64,000 bases of DNA, taken from NCBI RefSeq assembly GCF_019977395.1, contig NZ_AP024660.1, positions 496,001 through 560,000 of the forward strand. The letters are read 5' to 3'. Shown one piece after another: positions 17,851-26,581 of the stretch. The translations under genes were made by a program, and so were the position numbers. Numbering within the stretch: position 1 is the first letter of the stretch; each line of letters begins with the position of its first letter. The DNA comes from Arthrobacter sp. NicSoilC5 (GTDB lineage: Bacteria > Actinomycetota > Actinomycetes > Actinomycetales > Micrococcaceae). The notes beneath the pieces were generated by a model. That model searched no databases. It saw only the letters and a program-made list of their open reading frames with translations, and was not told where the DNA came from.

Positions 17851-18176
17851 GCGGGGCCGGACCCATGATGATCTTCGGCAGGACCGTGGACGACCAAACC
17901 CGCTGCATTCACTACCACACCCAGGAAGACGTGATAGCGATCAAGTTCAAGTGCTGTCGTCGGTACTATCCCTGCCATCTATGCCATGAGGAGGCAGATC
18001 ACCGGGCCCAAACGTGGCCGCGGAACGAGTGGTCCGAGCCGGCAGTTCTCTGCGGTGTCTGCAAAGGTGAGATGTCCATCCATACCTATCTGGCAACCTC
18101 ATCGTGCCCCTACTGCGGCGCGCGTTTTAACGAACGGTGTGGCGCCCACACGCACCTGTACTTCCAAACGACGTAA
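17847..18176 (+). CDS. CHY zinc-finger protein
   Basis: Small protein of up to 109 residues containing a CHY-type zinc finger: RCIHYHTQEDVIAIKFKCC, YYPCHLCHEE, CGVCKGEM and CPYCGARFNERC supply the Cys/His ligands. The GTG at 17847 overlaps the bioY stop (GTGA), pointing to translational coupling; ATG 17865 or 17868 are alternatives, and the family core begins near them. The molecular role of bacterial CHY proteins is not established. The coupling to bioY suggests a link to vitamin or metal metabolism, but that is inference. Its 3' end overlaps a convergent frame at 18099. Confidence 0.85.
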   Translation: MSGAGPMMIFGRTVDDQTRCIHYHTQEDVIAIKFKCCRRYYPCHLCHEEADHRAQTWPRNEWSEPAVLCGVCKGEMSIHTYLATSSCPYCGARFNERCGAHTHLYFQTT

Positions 18177-18512
18177 CGCCGGGCAACCGGGATGGATCCA
18201 AATCTGGCGACTCATCTGCGAGAGGGCCATGATGCAGATCCCGCCGCCAAGCAGGATGAAAATCCCGAGGCCAAAAAGCAGACCCGCGCCCAGTCCGGAC
18301 GTAGGTGGCCTGACCGCGAGCACACCGGCAAGGGCCAAATAGACCCCGATGGGGATGAAGACTGCAGGTCCCGCGAGGAAGGTCTTGGCCAGCAGGTAGC
18401 CGAACAAGCCCAGTCTTGCCAGCAGGATCAGCCACCTGAGCGCATCAGCATTCACTGTCCGCCCTACGCTCCGTCTTGCCCGGCGACGCCAGTCAAAAGT
18501 TGACCGATCCAC
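18099..18512 (-). CDS. putative small membrane protein
   Basis: Unrecognised protein of up to 137 residues with three likely transmembrane helices: WLILLARLGLFGYLLAKTF, VFIPIGVYLALAGVLAV and LGAGLLFGLGIFILLGGG. The hydrophobic pattern is regular and fits a real membrane protein, while the opposite strand gives only a low-complexity polar product. The start is uncertain: GTG 18512, or GTG 18455 close to the first helix. The C-terminal 25 codons lie under the 3' end of the CHY gene on the other strand, which weakens the call. No function assigned. Confidence 0.45.
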   Translation of the reverse strand: MDRSTFDWRRRARRSVGRTVNADALRWLILLARLGLFGYLLAKTFLAGPAVFIPIGVYLALAGVLAVRPPTSGLGAGLLFGLGIFILLGGGICIMALSQMSRQIWIHPGCPALRRLEVQVRVGATPFVKTRAAVGAR

Positions 18513-18709
18513 TACACGAAGCCCATGCAGGCCACGAAGATTCCAACTACGGCCACGTCAGCCATCAGCCACCTCGCCCATGACAAAGCCGTCACGTGCG
18601 CCGCGGTCGCCGGGCCGTTATCTTTCCGGTCCCCAGCATTCCCCGTCTCCTGAGTCCTAGAATGGCGTCAAGGCTTGATCCCGCACCACTGACCGAAGGG
18701 TTCATCAGC

Positions 18710-19288
18710 GTGAGTAATGAAAATGTAACGCCGGCCGCCACCACTGCGGCCCGTACCCTGTTCCGTGCCGCGCTTGGCGGTGTGCTCGTCGCACACGGGT
18801 CGCAGAAACTCTTCGGTTGGTTTGGCGGCGGCGGTATTGAGGAGACCAGCAAGGGCATGGATGCCATGGGCTTCCGCCCTGCGAAGACCAGTGCCATGCT
18901 GGCTGGTCTCGGTGAAGCCGGTGCCGGGCTGGCGCTTGCCCTGGGGTTCGCCACGCCTGCGGCGGGAGCGGCCGCTGCTACCACCATGGGGGTGGCGGCC
19001 AGTGTGCACGCGCCGAACGGCTTCTTCGCCATGGACGGCGGCCTGGAATACCCCGCAGTGCTCGGGCTCGCGGCCACGTCCTTCGCGATCGGGGGACCAG
19101 GGCGGGTTTCCCTGGATGCCCTCACCGGTCATGTTTTGGACAGGCCGTGGATGCGGGCAGTCGCCGTCACTGCCATACCGGTGGCTATCGGTATCCAGAT
19201 TTACCGTCGCCGCCAGGCGCTTGCTGCAGACCACACGCCTGCCTCGAGCGCCACGCCGGCGGAGGACGGGTCCTCTCAACCGTCCTGA
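18710..19288 (+). CDS. DoxX-family membrane protein
   Basis: Integral membrane protein of 192 residues with four helices of the DoxX type. The first helix region ARTLFRAALGGVLVAHGSQK and the following KLFGWFGGGGIEETSKGM are characteristic. I chose GTG 18710 because GAAGGG lies nine bases upstream; the frame is open further back without a ribosome site. The C-terminal 25 residues are polar. DoxX proteins are linked to quinone or thiosulfate metabolism and redox stress in some bacteria, but the role here is not evident. It is monocistronic and convergent with the LacI-HTH protein at 19403. Confidence 0.88.
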   Translation: MSNENVTPAATTAARTLFRAALGGVLVAHGSQKLFGWFGGGGIEETSKGMDAMGFRPAKTSAMLAGLGEAGAGLALALGFATPAAGAAAATTMGVAASVHAPNGFFAMDGGLEYPAVLGLAATSFAIGGPGRVSLDALTGHVLDRPWMRAVAVTAIPVAIGIQIYRRRQALAADHTPASSATPAEDGSSQPS

Positions 19289-19402
19289 ACCAGCATGCCG
19301 GTGCGCCACGCCAGCCCCCTCCCTTCTCGCTGCGTGATCCGGCTGCAGTACTTATCAGGCAGCACGGCAGCCCGGTTGGCACTGGATTCTTGAAGGTCAC
19401 GG

Positions 19403-19906
19403 CTACTCCTTGCGCGTCGTAGCCTCACCAAGGGTGGGCCGTCCCCGCCGGAGCTTTCCGGCAGGAATACCGGGCCAGGTCTGACCCTCGTTGTATTTGC
19501 GTTGGAGTCGCTTGACTTCCTCCATCGTCGCGGCAACCACGAGATCAGAGAGCGAGGCGTACCCTTCCCCGGGTCCGGCGGCCTGAAGGGCCGCCCGGAC
19601 CTGGTCAGCCTGATCGGCGGTGAAATATGGGTTGATGTGAGCAGCCGATTTCGCCTTTGAAAATGAACACGTTCCCCACTCGGTCGCCCCCGCGGGGTTA
19701 GGTTTGGGGTGGCGTGTCCCCGGCTCTTGCTCGGAACGACGTACCACCTGGGCGGGCGGCGTATATTGCAGGGCGCGCATCGCTTCCCTTACTTTCTCGC
19801 GGGTATCCGGAGCGACAACGTCCGGCTGGTTGAGAACATTGGAAACGGTCGCCACTGAGACGCCCGCTGCCACGGCCACATCTGCCATGCGTGCTGTAGT
19901 CGGCAA
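19403..19906 (-). CDS. short LacI-HTH regulator with ParB-like ribbon-helix-helix tail
   Basis: Small DNA-binding protein of 167 residues. Residues 6-50 are a LacI helix-turn-helix (MADVAVAAGVSVATVSNVLN), but no sugar-binding domain follows. After a Pro-rich linker the C-terminal half (FTADQADQVRAALQ, YASLSDLVVAATMEEVKRLQ, then KYNEGQTWPGIPAGKLRRGR) resembles the ribbon-helix-helix C-terminal domain of actinobacterial ParB-like centromere-binding proteins. The TTG at 19906 is preferred because GGAG precedes it by five bases; ATG 19888 would cut into the HTH. It is 103 bases downstream of the GH42 gene, same strand, behind a hairpin. Function unknown; two DNA-binding modules and no visible effector domain. 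Confidence 0.75.
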   Translation of the reverse strand: MPTTARMADVAVAAGVSVATVSNVLNQPDVVAPDTREKVREAMRALQYTPPAQVVRRSEQEPGTRHPKPNPAGATEWGTCSFSKAKSAAHINPYFTADQADQVRAALQAAGPGEGYASLSDLVVAATMEEVKRLQRKYNEGQTWPGIPAGKLRRGRPTLGEATTRKE

Positions 19907-19960
19907 TTGGTCTCCATCGTGAGTTTTTGATTGAGAGCCGGTCGTAAGAACGGCCCGTAA

Positions 19961-19991
19961 GGCGGAGGACCCGAGTGTCCGGCCCTCCGCC
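19961..19991 (-). terminator. hairpin after the GH42 gene
   Basis: GGCGGAGG pairs with CCTCCGCC (8 perfect pairs, 15-base loop) 19 bases beyond the GH42 stop. A second weaker hairpin (around 19937-19954) follows on the same strand. Likely terminates or attenuates the galactoside operon before the short LacI-HTH gene. Confidence 0.6.
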
Positions 19992-20009
19992 TCCCGATGC
20001 TCCGACAAG

Positions 20010-22130
20010 TTAGCCCTTGCCGTCCTGCTTCGAGGCCTCAAGGAGGACCCGTACGTCCCAGGCCCCCAGCTCGATCTTGGTGAGGCTGGTCTTCTCCGCA
20101 TCGAGCAGGTCGTCCATGGAAGCCGGCGCGGCAACCGTGGCTGGTTCCCAGCCCCAGTTGTGCACGAAGTGGAGACGGCCGCCGTCAGCACTTGTCGCGG
20201 AGTGGACGGTTACAGTCTCCGGCAAGTCTTCCCAGCCTGAGGCGTTTTCCGGGGCCAGCCAGCGCACCAGGTCCGCTGCAAGTTCCGTATTGGGCAACGT
20301 GCCGACGCTGGTGATCCTGCCGCCCCCCGCCGTCGTCGTGGTGATGGCGGGGTAGCGGCCGAATTGCGGGTGGACGTAGCTGGCAAGGGCTGTGCCATTC
20401 TGCTGCTCGAGGTAGTCGATCCACTGGGTCGCGAGGCTGCCCGTTGAAAGATGGAATCCTTCTGCCGCTTCCAGTTTGAGCGGTTCGGCGAGCTGCGAGA
20501 ATTCCTGGTAGCTGACCCCTGCTTGTTCGGCGAGGCGGGAAGGTTTGGTTTCGAGCCGGGCCCGGGCTTCATGGTCCGCGTATGCGGTGCGCATTCCCAA
20601 TACGAGGTGGCCGCCGGCTTCGGCGTAAGCCCGCAGCCAGTCCAGGAGTTCGTCGTCCGCAATGTACAGGCCCGCGGCAATCAGGACTGGCAGTTCCTTA
20701 GCCACATGGGCAGGGTCCATTCTCTGGCCCTCCGTGCCGGTGATCTGGCGGTCGTGCAGGATCCGAACGGGAGTTCCCGCCCGGAAGGCACCTTGGTAGA
20801 AGGCTTCGAAGATCTTCTGGTAGGAGCGTTCGTCTCCCGTCATGGGCGGCTCGGACAGGAAGCAGGGCTGGCCGGCCAGGCCCCACTTGGAGTCGTTGGA
20901 GTAGATCATGCCCACTTTCGCATCCGGTGTGAGGCCGACCAGGGCTTTGTCTGCAGTTTTGAGCTCGGCTCCGAGCTGGGCAAGTTCCCGATAGACGCGT
21001 CCGGGTTTCTGGTCGTGTGGAAGGACACCAACCCAGTAGGTTTCAGCGCCGTAGTGGTTGGTGGCCCAATGCCAGTATTCGATCATTTCGGCGCCCCGCG
21101 AGATGAACGCATAAGCAGCCTGTCGCCACTGCCCATCAAACGCCGGGTACTGCATTGCTGACCCGCCGATTGCTCCTGCGTTGGTCTCGGTAACCAGGAA
21201 CGGTGCCTGTTTGGATGAGTACATACGGTCGCCGCTCTGGAAGAGCGTCCAGGCGCCGCTGGTCGCCCACCCCTGGGGTGAGCTTTTCGACGGCGGGATG
21301 GCGAACGCGTCCTGCATGGCGTAATAGGGGTTACCTGCCGTGACATCGAAATCCCGGGTCATGTCCTGATCGTGCTGCGAGGGACGGTCGTACGCGATGC
21401 AGGTGGTGACAAACTGCTCCGGGGTGGAGTACTCCCTCACGATGGCGGCCTGCCATTGAAGGAATTCGGTGGTGAGCCGCGCTTGAAACCGGCGCCAGGC
21501 CAGATCGTATTGCGGTTGGGCGTTGTTATCCGGTGTCCAGAGGTCCGCCCACGTGGAGAGCTGATGGGACCAGTAGACCAGGCCCCATTCCTTGTTGAGG
21601 TTCTCCACCGTTCCGTACTGGTGCCGGAGTTCGTCTGTGAAGCGTTGGAAGACGCCGCGGTTGTGGAATGCGAGGAGGCCCGGCTCGTTGTCGACCTGGT
21701 AGCCGATTACCGCAGGGTGCGTCGCGAAGCGTTGGACGATTTTGCGGATGATCCGTTCGGCGTGGAATTTGAAAGCGGGATGGGTGTAGTCCACTTCCTG
21801 CCTGGCACCCCATCCCAGTTGCTGGCCGGTCTTCGGCTCTCCCGCGATTTCCGGGTAGCGGCGGGCAAGCCACATCGGAATGGCGTAGGTCGGGGTACCC
21901 AGGACCACGGAGATGCCGCGTTCGTGGGCTCCGTCCAGGACCGGGGCCATCCATTCCAGGGCAAATTTGCCGTCCTCGGGCTCCCATTGGGACCAGGTGG
22001 ATTCACCAACTCGGATGACGGTCATGTTGGCCGCTGCCATGAGGTCGAGGTCCTGCTGGAGGCGGGGGGAGGGCTGGTATTCGTGGTAGTAGGCGGCGCC
22101 GAAGAGTACTTTGCGGGGTCGTTCAGTCAT
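20010..22130 (-). CDS. GH42 beta-galactosidase
   Basis: Cytoplasmic beta-galactosidase of glycoside hydrolase family 42, 706 residues, the usual length. The N-terminal TIM barrel has the acid/base E149 in YQVDNEPG and the nucleophile E315 in FLVTETNAG; the trimerisation domain and small C-terminal beta domain follow. GAAYYHEYQP at the start is typical. No signal peptide, so it acts on lactose or galacto-oligosaccharides brought in by the ABC importer encoded upstream (22164-25367). It is 33 bases from the permease gene, within the LacI-controlled operon that begins at 26545. Confidence 0.95.
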   Translation of the reverse strand: MTERPRKVLFGAAYYHEYQPSPRLQQDLDLMAAANMTVIRVGESTWSQWEPEDGKFALEWMAPVLDGAHERGISVVLGTPTYAIPMWLARRYPEIAGEPKTGQQLGWGARQEVDYTHPAFKFHAERIIRKIVQRFATHPAVIGYQVDNEPGLLAFHNRGVFQRFTDELRHQYGTVENLNKEWGLVYWSHQLSTWADLWTPDNNAQPQYDLAWRRFQARLTTEFLQWQAAIVREYSTPEQFVTTCIAYDRPSQHDQDMTRDFDVTAGNPYYAMQDAFAIPPSKSSPQGWATSGAWTLFQSGDRMYSSKQAPFLVTETNAGAIGGSAMQYPAFDGQWRQAAYAFISRGAEMIEYWHWATNHYGAETYWVGVLPHDQKPGRVYRELAQLGAELKTADKALVGLTPDAKVGMIYSNDSKWGLAGQPCFLSEPPMTGDERSYQKIFEAFYQGAFRAGTPVRILHDRQITGTEGQRMDPAHVAKELPVLIAAGLYIADDELLDWLRAYAEAGGHLVLGMRTAYADHEARARLETKPSRLAEQAGVSYQEFSQLAEPLKLEAAEGFHLSTGSLATQWIDYLEQQNGTALASYVHPQFGRYPAITTTTAGGGRITSVGTLPNTELAADLVRWLAPENASGWEDLPETVTVHSATSADGGRLHFVHNWGWEPATVAAPASMDDLLDAEKTSLTKIELGAWDVRVLLEASKQDGKG

Positions 22131-22163
22131 GGATTTTAACTTTCGTGGAGGAGGAGGGGTGCG

Positions 22164-23072
22164 TCACGCTTTGACGGCACCGGTGCCGAGGCCGGACTGC
22201 CAATACCGCTGAAGGAACAGGAACGCGGCCATGAGGGGGAGTACCGAAACCAGTGACCCGGTGATGACGGTGGAGAACAGCGCCTGGGATCCGGAACCGG
22301 CTGCCGATGCTGCCTGCCATTGGGCAAGTCCGACCGGAAGAGGGAACAGTTCAGGGCTGTTGAGCATGATCAGGGGGAGGAAGTAGTTGTTCCAGGAGGC
22401 GACGAGTGCGAACAGCAGCACCGTGATCGAGCCGGGTACGAGGAGCCGGAGGACGATTTGGAAGAAGATGCGCATTTCACCCGCCCCATCGACGCGGGCG
22501 GCTTCGATGAGTGAGTCCGGGACTGCGTCGGCGGCGTAGACCCTCATGAGGTACACGCCGAACGGGCTGACAAGGGACGGCAGGATTACTGCCCAGGGGG
22601 TGTTGGTCAGGTTTGCCCCGGCGAAGAGCAAGTACGTGGGGATGGCGAGGGCCGTCATGGGAATCATCACGGCGCCCAACACGAGGGTGAACATCGCGTC
22701 ACCACCGGGGAACTTGTATTTAGCGAAGGCATACCCCGCGGCAGTAGCCAGAGATGATGCGCCCAGGCCACTGACGACGGCGTAGACCAGGCTGTTGATC
22801 ATCCAGTGGAGGAAGACGCCGTTTTGGAAGGTGAAGACATTGTGCAGGTTTTCGGCCAGGTTCATGTGGGAGAACCAGAGGCCGAAACTGCTGAACAGGT
22901 CTTCGTTTGCCTTGGTGGAGGCAACGACGAGCCAGAACATCGGCAGGAGGAAATAGACCAGGCACAGCAGCATGGCGACGGTCAGGAGCGTGCTCCGGCC
23001 CGAGCGTCTGCGCCGCGCCGGCGCCGTAGCCTGGGTTCCTGTTGCGGGTCGGTCGGCGACTGTAGCCGTCAT
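22164..23072 (-). CDS. CUT1 ABC galactoside permease (LacG/AraQ type)
   Basis: Membrane subunit of 302 residues, about six helices, EAA loop EAARVDGAGEMRIFFQIVLR. The ATG overlaps the stop of the partner permease by four bases. A basic, Ala-rich N-terminal tail of about 25 residues precedes the first helix. With 23069-24007 and the binding protein 23997-25367 it forms an importer for the substrate of the GH42 enzyme. No ATPase gene is present. Confidence 0.94.
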   Translation of the reverse strand: MTATVADRPATGTQATAPARRRRSGRSTLLTVAMLLCLVYFLLPMFWLVVASTKANEDLFSSFGLWFSHMNLAENLHNVFTFQNGVFLHWMINSLVYAVVSGLGASSLATAAGYAFAKYKFPGGDAMFTLVLGAVMIPMTALAIPTYLLFAGANLTNTPWAVILPSLVSPFGVYLMRVYAADAVPDSLIEAARVDGAGEMRIFFQIVLRLLVPGSITVLLFALVASWNNYFLPLIMLNSPELFPLPVGLAQWQAASAAGSGSQALFSTVITGSLVSVLPLMAAFLFLQRYWQSGLGTGAVKA

Positions 23073-24007
23073 AATGCCTTTTCCCTTCTGTTCGCGGTCA
23101 GTTGAACCCCATAGCTGACGGCCATAATCACGATTCCAAGCAGGAAGGCGATGGCCGCTGCATAGTTGGCATCCTGATTGACGAAGGAAAGCTGAAAGGC
23201 GTACATGTTCGGCGTGTAATCCTGACCGATGGCTGCGGGGGCGATCACCCGCAGGAGGTTCGGTTCATTGAAGAGCTGGAATGATCCGATGACGGAGAAG
23301 ATCGTGGTCAGCAGCAAGGCACCTTTGATGGCGGGTATCTTGATGGACCACGCCACCCTCCACTCACTGGCGCCGTCGACCCGCGCCGCCTCGTACAGTT
23401 CGGCGGGGATGGACCTGAGGGCCGCATACATCACGATCATGTTGTAACCGACGAATCCCCACGTCACGATGTTCATGATCGAGAAAAGGACGTTACCCCC
23501 GGCGAGGAAGTCCGGCGCCGGAAGCCCAAGCGACTTGGCCAGTTGCGCGAAGGGGCCGAAGTCTTTCCCGTAAAGGTAACCCCACATCAGTGTGGCGATC
23601 ACGCTGGGAATCGCGTACGGCAGGAACACCCCGAGACGAATGAACTTTTGCAGGCGCAGCATCCCGCTGTCCAGGATGAGGGCGAAGAGCAGTGACAGGC
23701 CAAGCATGACCGGAACCTGGATTACAAGGAACAGCGCCATACGGCCGACTCCACTCAGGAAGGACGGGTCAGTCAGGGCGCGGGCGTAGTTGTCCATGCC
23801 GACAAACGAGATGCCTCCGATGAGTTGCTTCTTGAAGAGGGAGAGATAGCCTGCATAGCCGAGAGGTACCGCGACCATCAGAATGAAGGTGACCATGAAG
23901 GGCATGGACAGCGCATAGGCTGCCACGTACTGGCGCCGCCGCGCGATGTTCGCCGTCTTCCTGCGCGGGGTCCGCTGTGCTTGCCGGGGAGCGGTTTCAG
24001 CTTGCAA
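23069..24007 (-). CDS. CUT1 ABC galactoside permease (LacF type)
   Basis: Membrane subunit of about 312 residues with six helices and EAA loop EAARVDGASEWRVAWSIKIP. The open frame runs far back into the binding-protein gene, so the start must be inferred: TTG 24007, which overlaps the end of that gene by 11 bases and has AGGG seven bases upstream, gives a normal LacF-length protein. A shorter GTG start further in is possible but would remove part of the basic N-terminus. Partner of 22164-23072 in the galactoside transporter. Confidence 0.88.
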   Translation of the reverse strand: MQAETAPRQAQRTPRRKTANIARRRQYVAAYALSMPFMVTFILMVAVPLGYAGYLSLFKKQLIGGISFVGMDNYARALTDPSFLSGVGRMALFLVIQVPVMLGLSLLFALILDSGMLRLQKFIRLGVFLPYAIPSVIATLMWGYLYGKDFGPFAQLAKSLGLPAPDFLAGGNVLFSIMNIVTWGFVGYNMIVMYAALRSIPAELYEAARVDGASEWRVAWSIKIPAIKGALLLTTIFSVIGSFQLFNEPNLLRVIAPAAIGQDYTPNMYAFQLSFVNQDANYAAAIAFLLGIVIMAVSYGVQLTANRREKAL

Positions 24008-25367
24008 CGGTGAAGCCCTGTCCCTTGGCGTATTGCACCAGGTCATCCTGCCAAGCGGACAAGGCAGCGTTGAGATCGCCCCGGTCGCCGATGGCTTTGC
24101 CCATGGTCTTGTCGTAGCTGCTGGCGGCGTAGTCGTTGAACGGCAGGAACTGGAAGCCCTCCTGCACGGTCGAAGCGATGTCAGTGAACTCCTTGTTGAC
24201 CTTCTGGCCACCGTAGAAGCTTGCTGCCGCATCGGCGAAGGCGGGGTTCTTGAGGGTTTTCGTCGACGGCGGGAACAGGAACTGTTCGTTGGCCAGGGTC
24301 AGTGCCGCCTTGTCATCCGTGTTGACGAAGCGGGCCAGCATGGCAGCGGCAATGGGGTTCTCGCTTGACTTCAGGACGGCGTCGGTTGAACCGCCGTAGT
24401 TGCCGCTGGCGGGCTTCGAGGGGTCCCACTGCGGCAGTGGTGCGGCGCGCCATTTGCCGGCCGTGCTCTTCGCGGTTCCCTGCAGGAACACCGGGCCCCA
24501 CGCACCTGTCAGCCATGCCGCGTACTTTCCGTTGTTCAGGCCCTGGTACCAGGCGTCGGCAAAGTCGGGTTCGTTACCGATGTTCCCGGAACGGAAGAGA
24601 TCGTTCCAGTAGGCGGTGACCTTCTTGCACGCGGCGTCGCCGGCGAGGTTGATTTTGACGTTCTTTGTTCCGTCGTATGAGAAGGGCCGGCCCCCGGCCT
24701 GCCAGAAGAGGCCCAGCATGTTCGCCTCCGAGCTGGGTGCCCAGTTCACGAGCATGCTCGATGGGTTCTTGCCCCGATAGTTCGAAACTGCGGCCGCGAA
24801 GTCGTCCCACGTCTTGGGGATGACGATTCCGGCGGCCGTGAACAGGTCCTCGCGGTACAGCATCCCCATGGGGCCGGTGTCCTGCGGAACGCCGTAGATC
24901 CCCTTGCCACCGGGCGTCACGCCGTCCCAAACCCAGGCCGGGTAGTCGGCCTTCAGGTCACCGATGCCGTACGGGGACAGGTCCAACAGGTTGTCTGTAA
25001 GGGTGAACGAAGGAAGTTTGTCGAACTCCATCTGCACCACGTCCGGTGCACCCTTTCCAGCCTGTATCGCTGCCCGCAGCTTCTGGTAGTGCGCCCCGCC
25101 CTGGCCGACGTTCACTACCTCGACTTTGACGGCAGGGTACTTGGCCTGGAACAGGTCGACTTCTTTTTGGATGTCCGGCACCCACGTCCAGAAGGTCAGC
25201 TTCGTGTCCTTTTTCATGGCCGCATCAATATCAGCCTGGGATACGGGGGAGGAGGGGCCGCCCGACGCCGGGGACGTCCCACCGCCACAAGCGGTGAGAG
25301 CGCTAACACTTAGCGCAGCCAAAGGGAACGCGGCCAGGATGGAGCGACGTGAAATATCTCGTGACAT
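23997..25367 (-). CDS. ABC galactoside-binding lipoprotein
   Basis: CUT1 solute-binding lipoprotein of 456 residues. The signal peptide has SRRSILAAF followed by lipobox LTAC (Cys 27); the double Arg suggests possible Tat export, although Sec export is also compatible. It lies directly upstream of, and overlaps, the LacF-type permease gene. Expected to bind lactose or another beta-galactoside for the GH42 enzyme. The gene is separated from the LacI gene by 122 bases, which may contain its own promoter. Confidence 0.92.
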   Translation of the reverse strand: MSRDISRRSILAAFPLAALSVSALTACGGGTSPASGGPSSPVSQADIDAAMKKDTKLTFWTWVPDIQKEVDLFQAKYPAVKVEVVNVGQGGAHYQKLRAAIQAGKGAPDVVQMEFDKLPSFTLTDNLLDLSPYGIGDLKADYPAWVWDGVTPGGKGIYGVPQDTGPMGMLYREDLFTAAGIVIPKTWDDFAAAVSNYRGKNPSSMLVNWAPSSEANMLGLFWQAGGRPFSYDGTKNVKINLAGDAACKKVTAYWNDLFRSGNIGNEPDFADAWYQGLNNGKYAAWLTGAWGPVFLQGTAKSTAGKWRAAPLPQWDPSKPASGNYGGSTDAVLKSSENPIAAAMLARFVNTDDKAALTLANEQFLFPPSTKTLKNPAFADAAASFYGGQKVNKEFTDIASTVQEGFQFLPFNDYAASSYDKTMGKAIGDRGDLNAALSAWQDDLVQYAKGQGFTVAS

Positions 25368-25489
25368 GACTTCTGCTTTCTATTGGGAGGGTGACGTGGG
25401 TGCGGCGGCTCGCCCGTAAGGTTGGCGCGCCGCTGCGCCAGTGAACGTGGGTGGTGTTCGTTCTTACGGGAGGTGGTGAAGCTGGCCAG

Positions 25490-26545
25490 TCAGGCCAGAC
25501 TGCCGAAGTAGGGTGCGGTGGATGCCCGCACGATCAGTTCGGTGGGAAGGTGAATGCTGGTGTTTTCCGCTTCGCGTCCCTCAATGAGATGAATGAGTTC
25601 GCGGACGGAACGTTCTGCGACGGAGGAAAAGTTTTGGCGAACCGTCGTGAGGGGAACCATTTGGTAGGCGGCTTCGGGAACGTCGTCGAAGCCGATCACT
25701 GATATGTCATTTGGGATGCGCATGCCCTGCTCGGTGAAGGCGCGGATGGCGCCCATCGCCATGTGATCGTTGGCGACAACGATGGCAGTCGCGGCCGCCC
25801 GATCGAGGGTCAGTGCCGCTTCGTATCCGGACTTGGGTGACCAATCACCTTCAAGGAGGGGGCCCGGGTTTAGTCCCAGGTCCTCCACTTCCTGCAGCCA
25901 TCCGTCGCGGCGCTGGGCTGCTGAGTCCCAACTAAGCGGTCCGGCAAGGTGCGCAATCCGACGATGCCCGGAGTTGTAAAGATGGCGGACGGCAGTCCTC
26001 GTGCCTGCCACCTGATCCGAGTCGACCAGCACGTACTTGGCTGACTCGGTCGTTATGGGGCTCGTGGTGACCAAGGGCATGTCAGTCAGGGCAGACGCTT
26101 CGAGATGGAGGGCTCCCGCCACACCGGAAACAATCACTCCCTCAACGCCACGCACCATCAGATAATGAATGGCTTCTTCAAGTTGCGCCTCGGACGCCTC
26201 TCTGACCGTGGTGAGTGTCAGGCCATAGCCAGCCTTCCAGGCAGCCTGTTCCAGGCTGAACAATCCCGCGGTGGGCCCGTAAAGAGAGCTTGCGGTTGCG
26301 ATCAGCCCGATTTGATGGGTCCGTTGCGTAACCAGGGCACGGGCAGCTGCGTTCGGGCGATAACCCAAGGCCGCCACCGAACGCAGGACCTGGGCGCGGA
26401 CCTGCGGCCGCACATTGGCTTCGTTGTTGACGACACGGGACACCGTCTTGGCGGAAACCCCGGCATGAGCTGCGACGTCCGCAAGTCGGGGCAACGCCTG
26501 TTTTGATGCTTCTTTCGGTGATGCTCCGACAGCGCTGTCATTCAT
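25490..26545 (-). CDS. LacI-family repressor of the galactoside operon
   Basis: Regulator of 351 residues with an N-terminal LacI HTH (RLADVAAHAGVSAKTVSRVV, about residues 20-39) and a sugar-binding core ending in the dimerisation region. The first 19 residues are a polar extension. It heads the operon of binding protein, two permeases and GH42 enzyme on the same strand. One perfect operator lies 23 bases upstream of the start codon and another covers codons 2-6, so strong autorepression is expected. The inducer is presumably a galactoside or a transglycosylation product. Confidence 0.94.
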   Translation of the reverse strand: MNDSAVGASPKEASKQALPRLADVAAHAGVSAKTVSRVVNNEANVRPQVRAQVLRSVAALGYRPNAAARALVTQRTHQIGLIATASSLYGPTAGLFSLEQAAWKAGYGLTLTTVREASEAQLEEAIHYLMVRGVEGVIVSGVAGALHLEASALTDMPLVTTSPITTESAKYVLVDSDQVAGTRTAVRHLYNSGHRRIAHLAGPLSWDSAAQRRDGWLQEVEDLGLNPGPLLEGDWSPKSGYEAALTLDRAAATAIVVANDHMAMGAIRAFTEQGMRIPNDISVIGFDDVPEAAYQMVPLTTVRQNFSSVAERSVRELIHLIEGREAENTSIHLPTELIVRASTAPYFGSLA

Positions 26546-26581
26546 GAGTGTGATCTAACTCGCTTACTGACAGCGCTGTCA
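26528..26581. promoter_or_regulatory. twin LacI operators TGACAGCGCTGTCA, one inside the coding start
   Basis: TGACAGCGCTGTCA (26568-26581) is a perfect 14-base palindrome upstream of the LacI gene. GACAGCGCTGTC recurs at 26528-26539, inside codons 2-6 of the same gene. Centres are 41 bases apart, about four helical turns, so two dimers would sit on the same face and could loop or block transcription. Confidence 0.8.

Noticed and set aside
18192..18503. Plus-strand 103-codon frame opposite the putative membrane protein
   Set aside because: Polar, charged, low-complexity product; the minus-strand frame has regular transmembrane segments.
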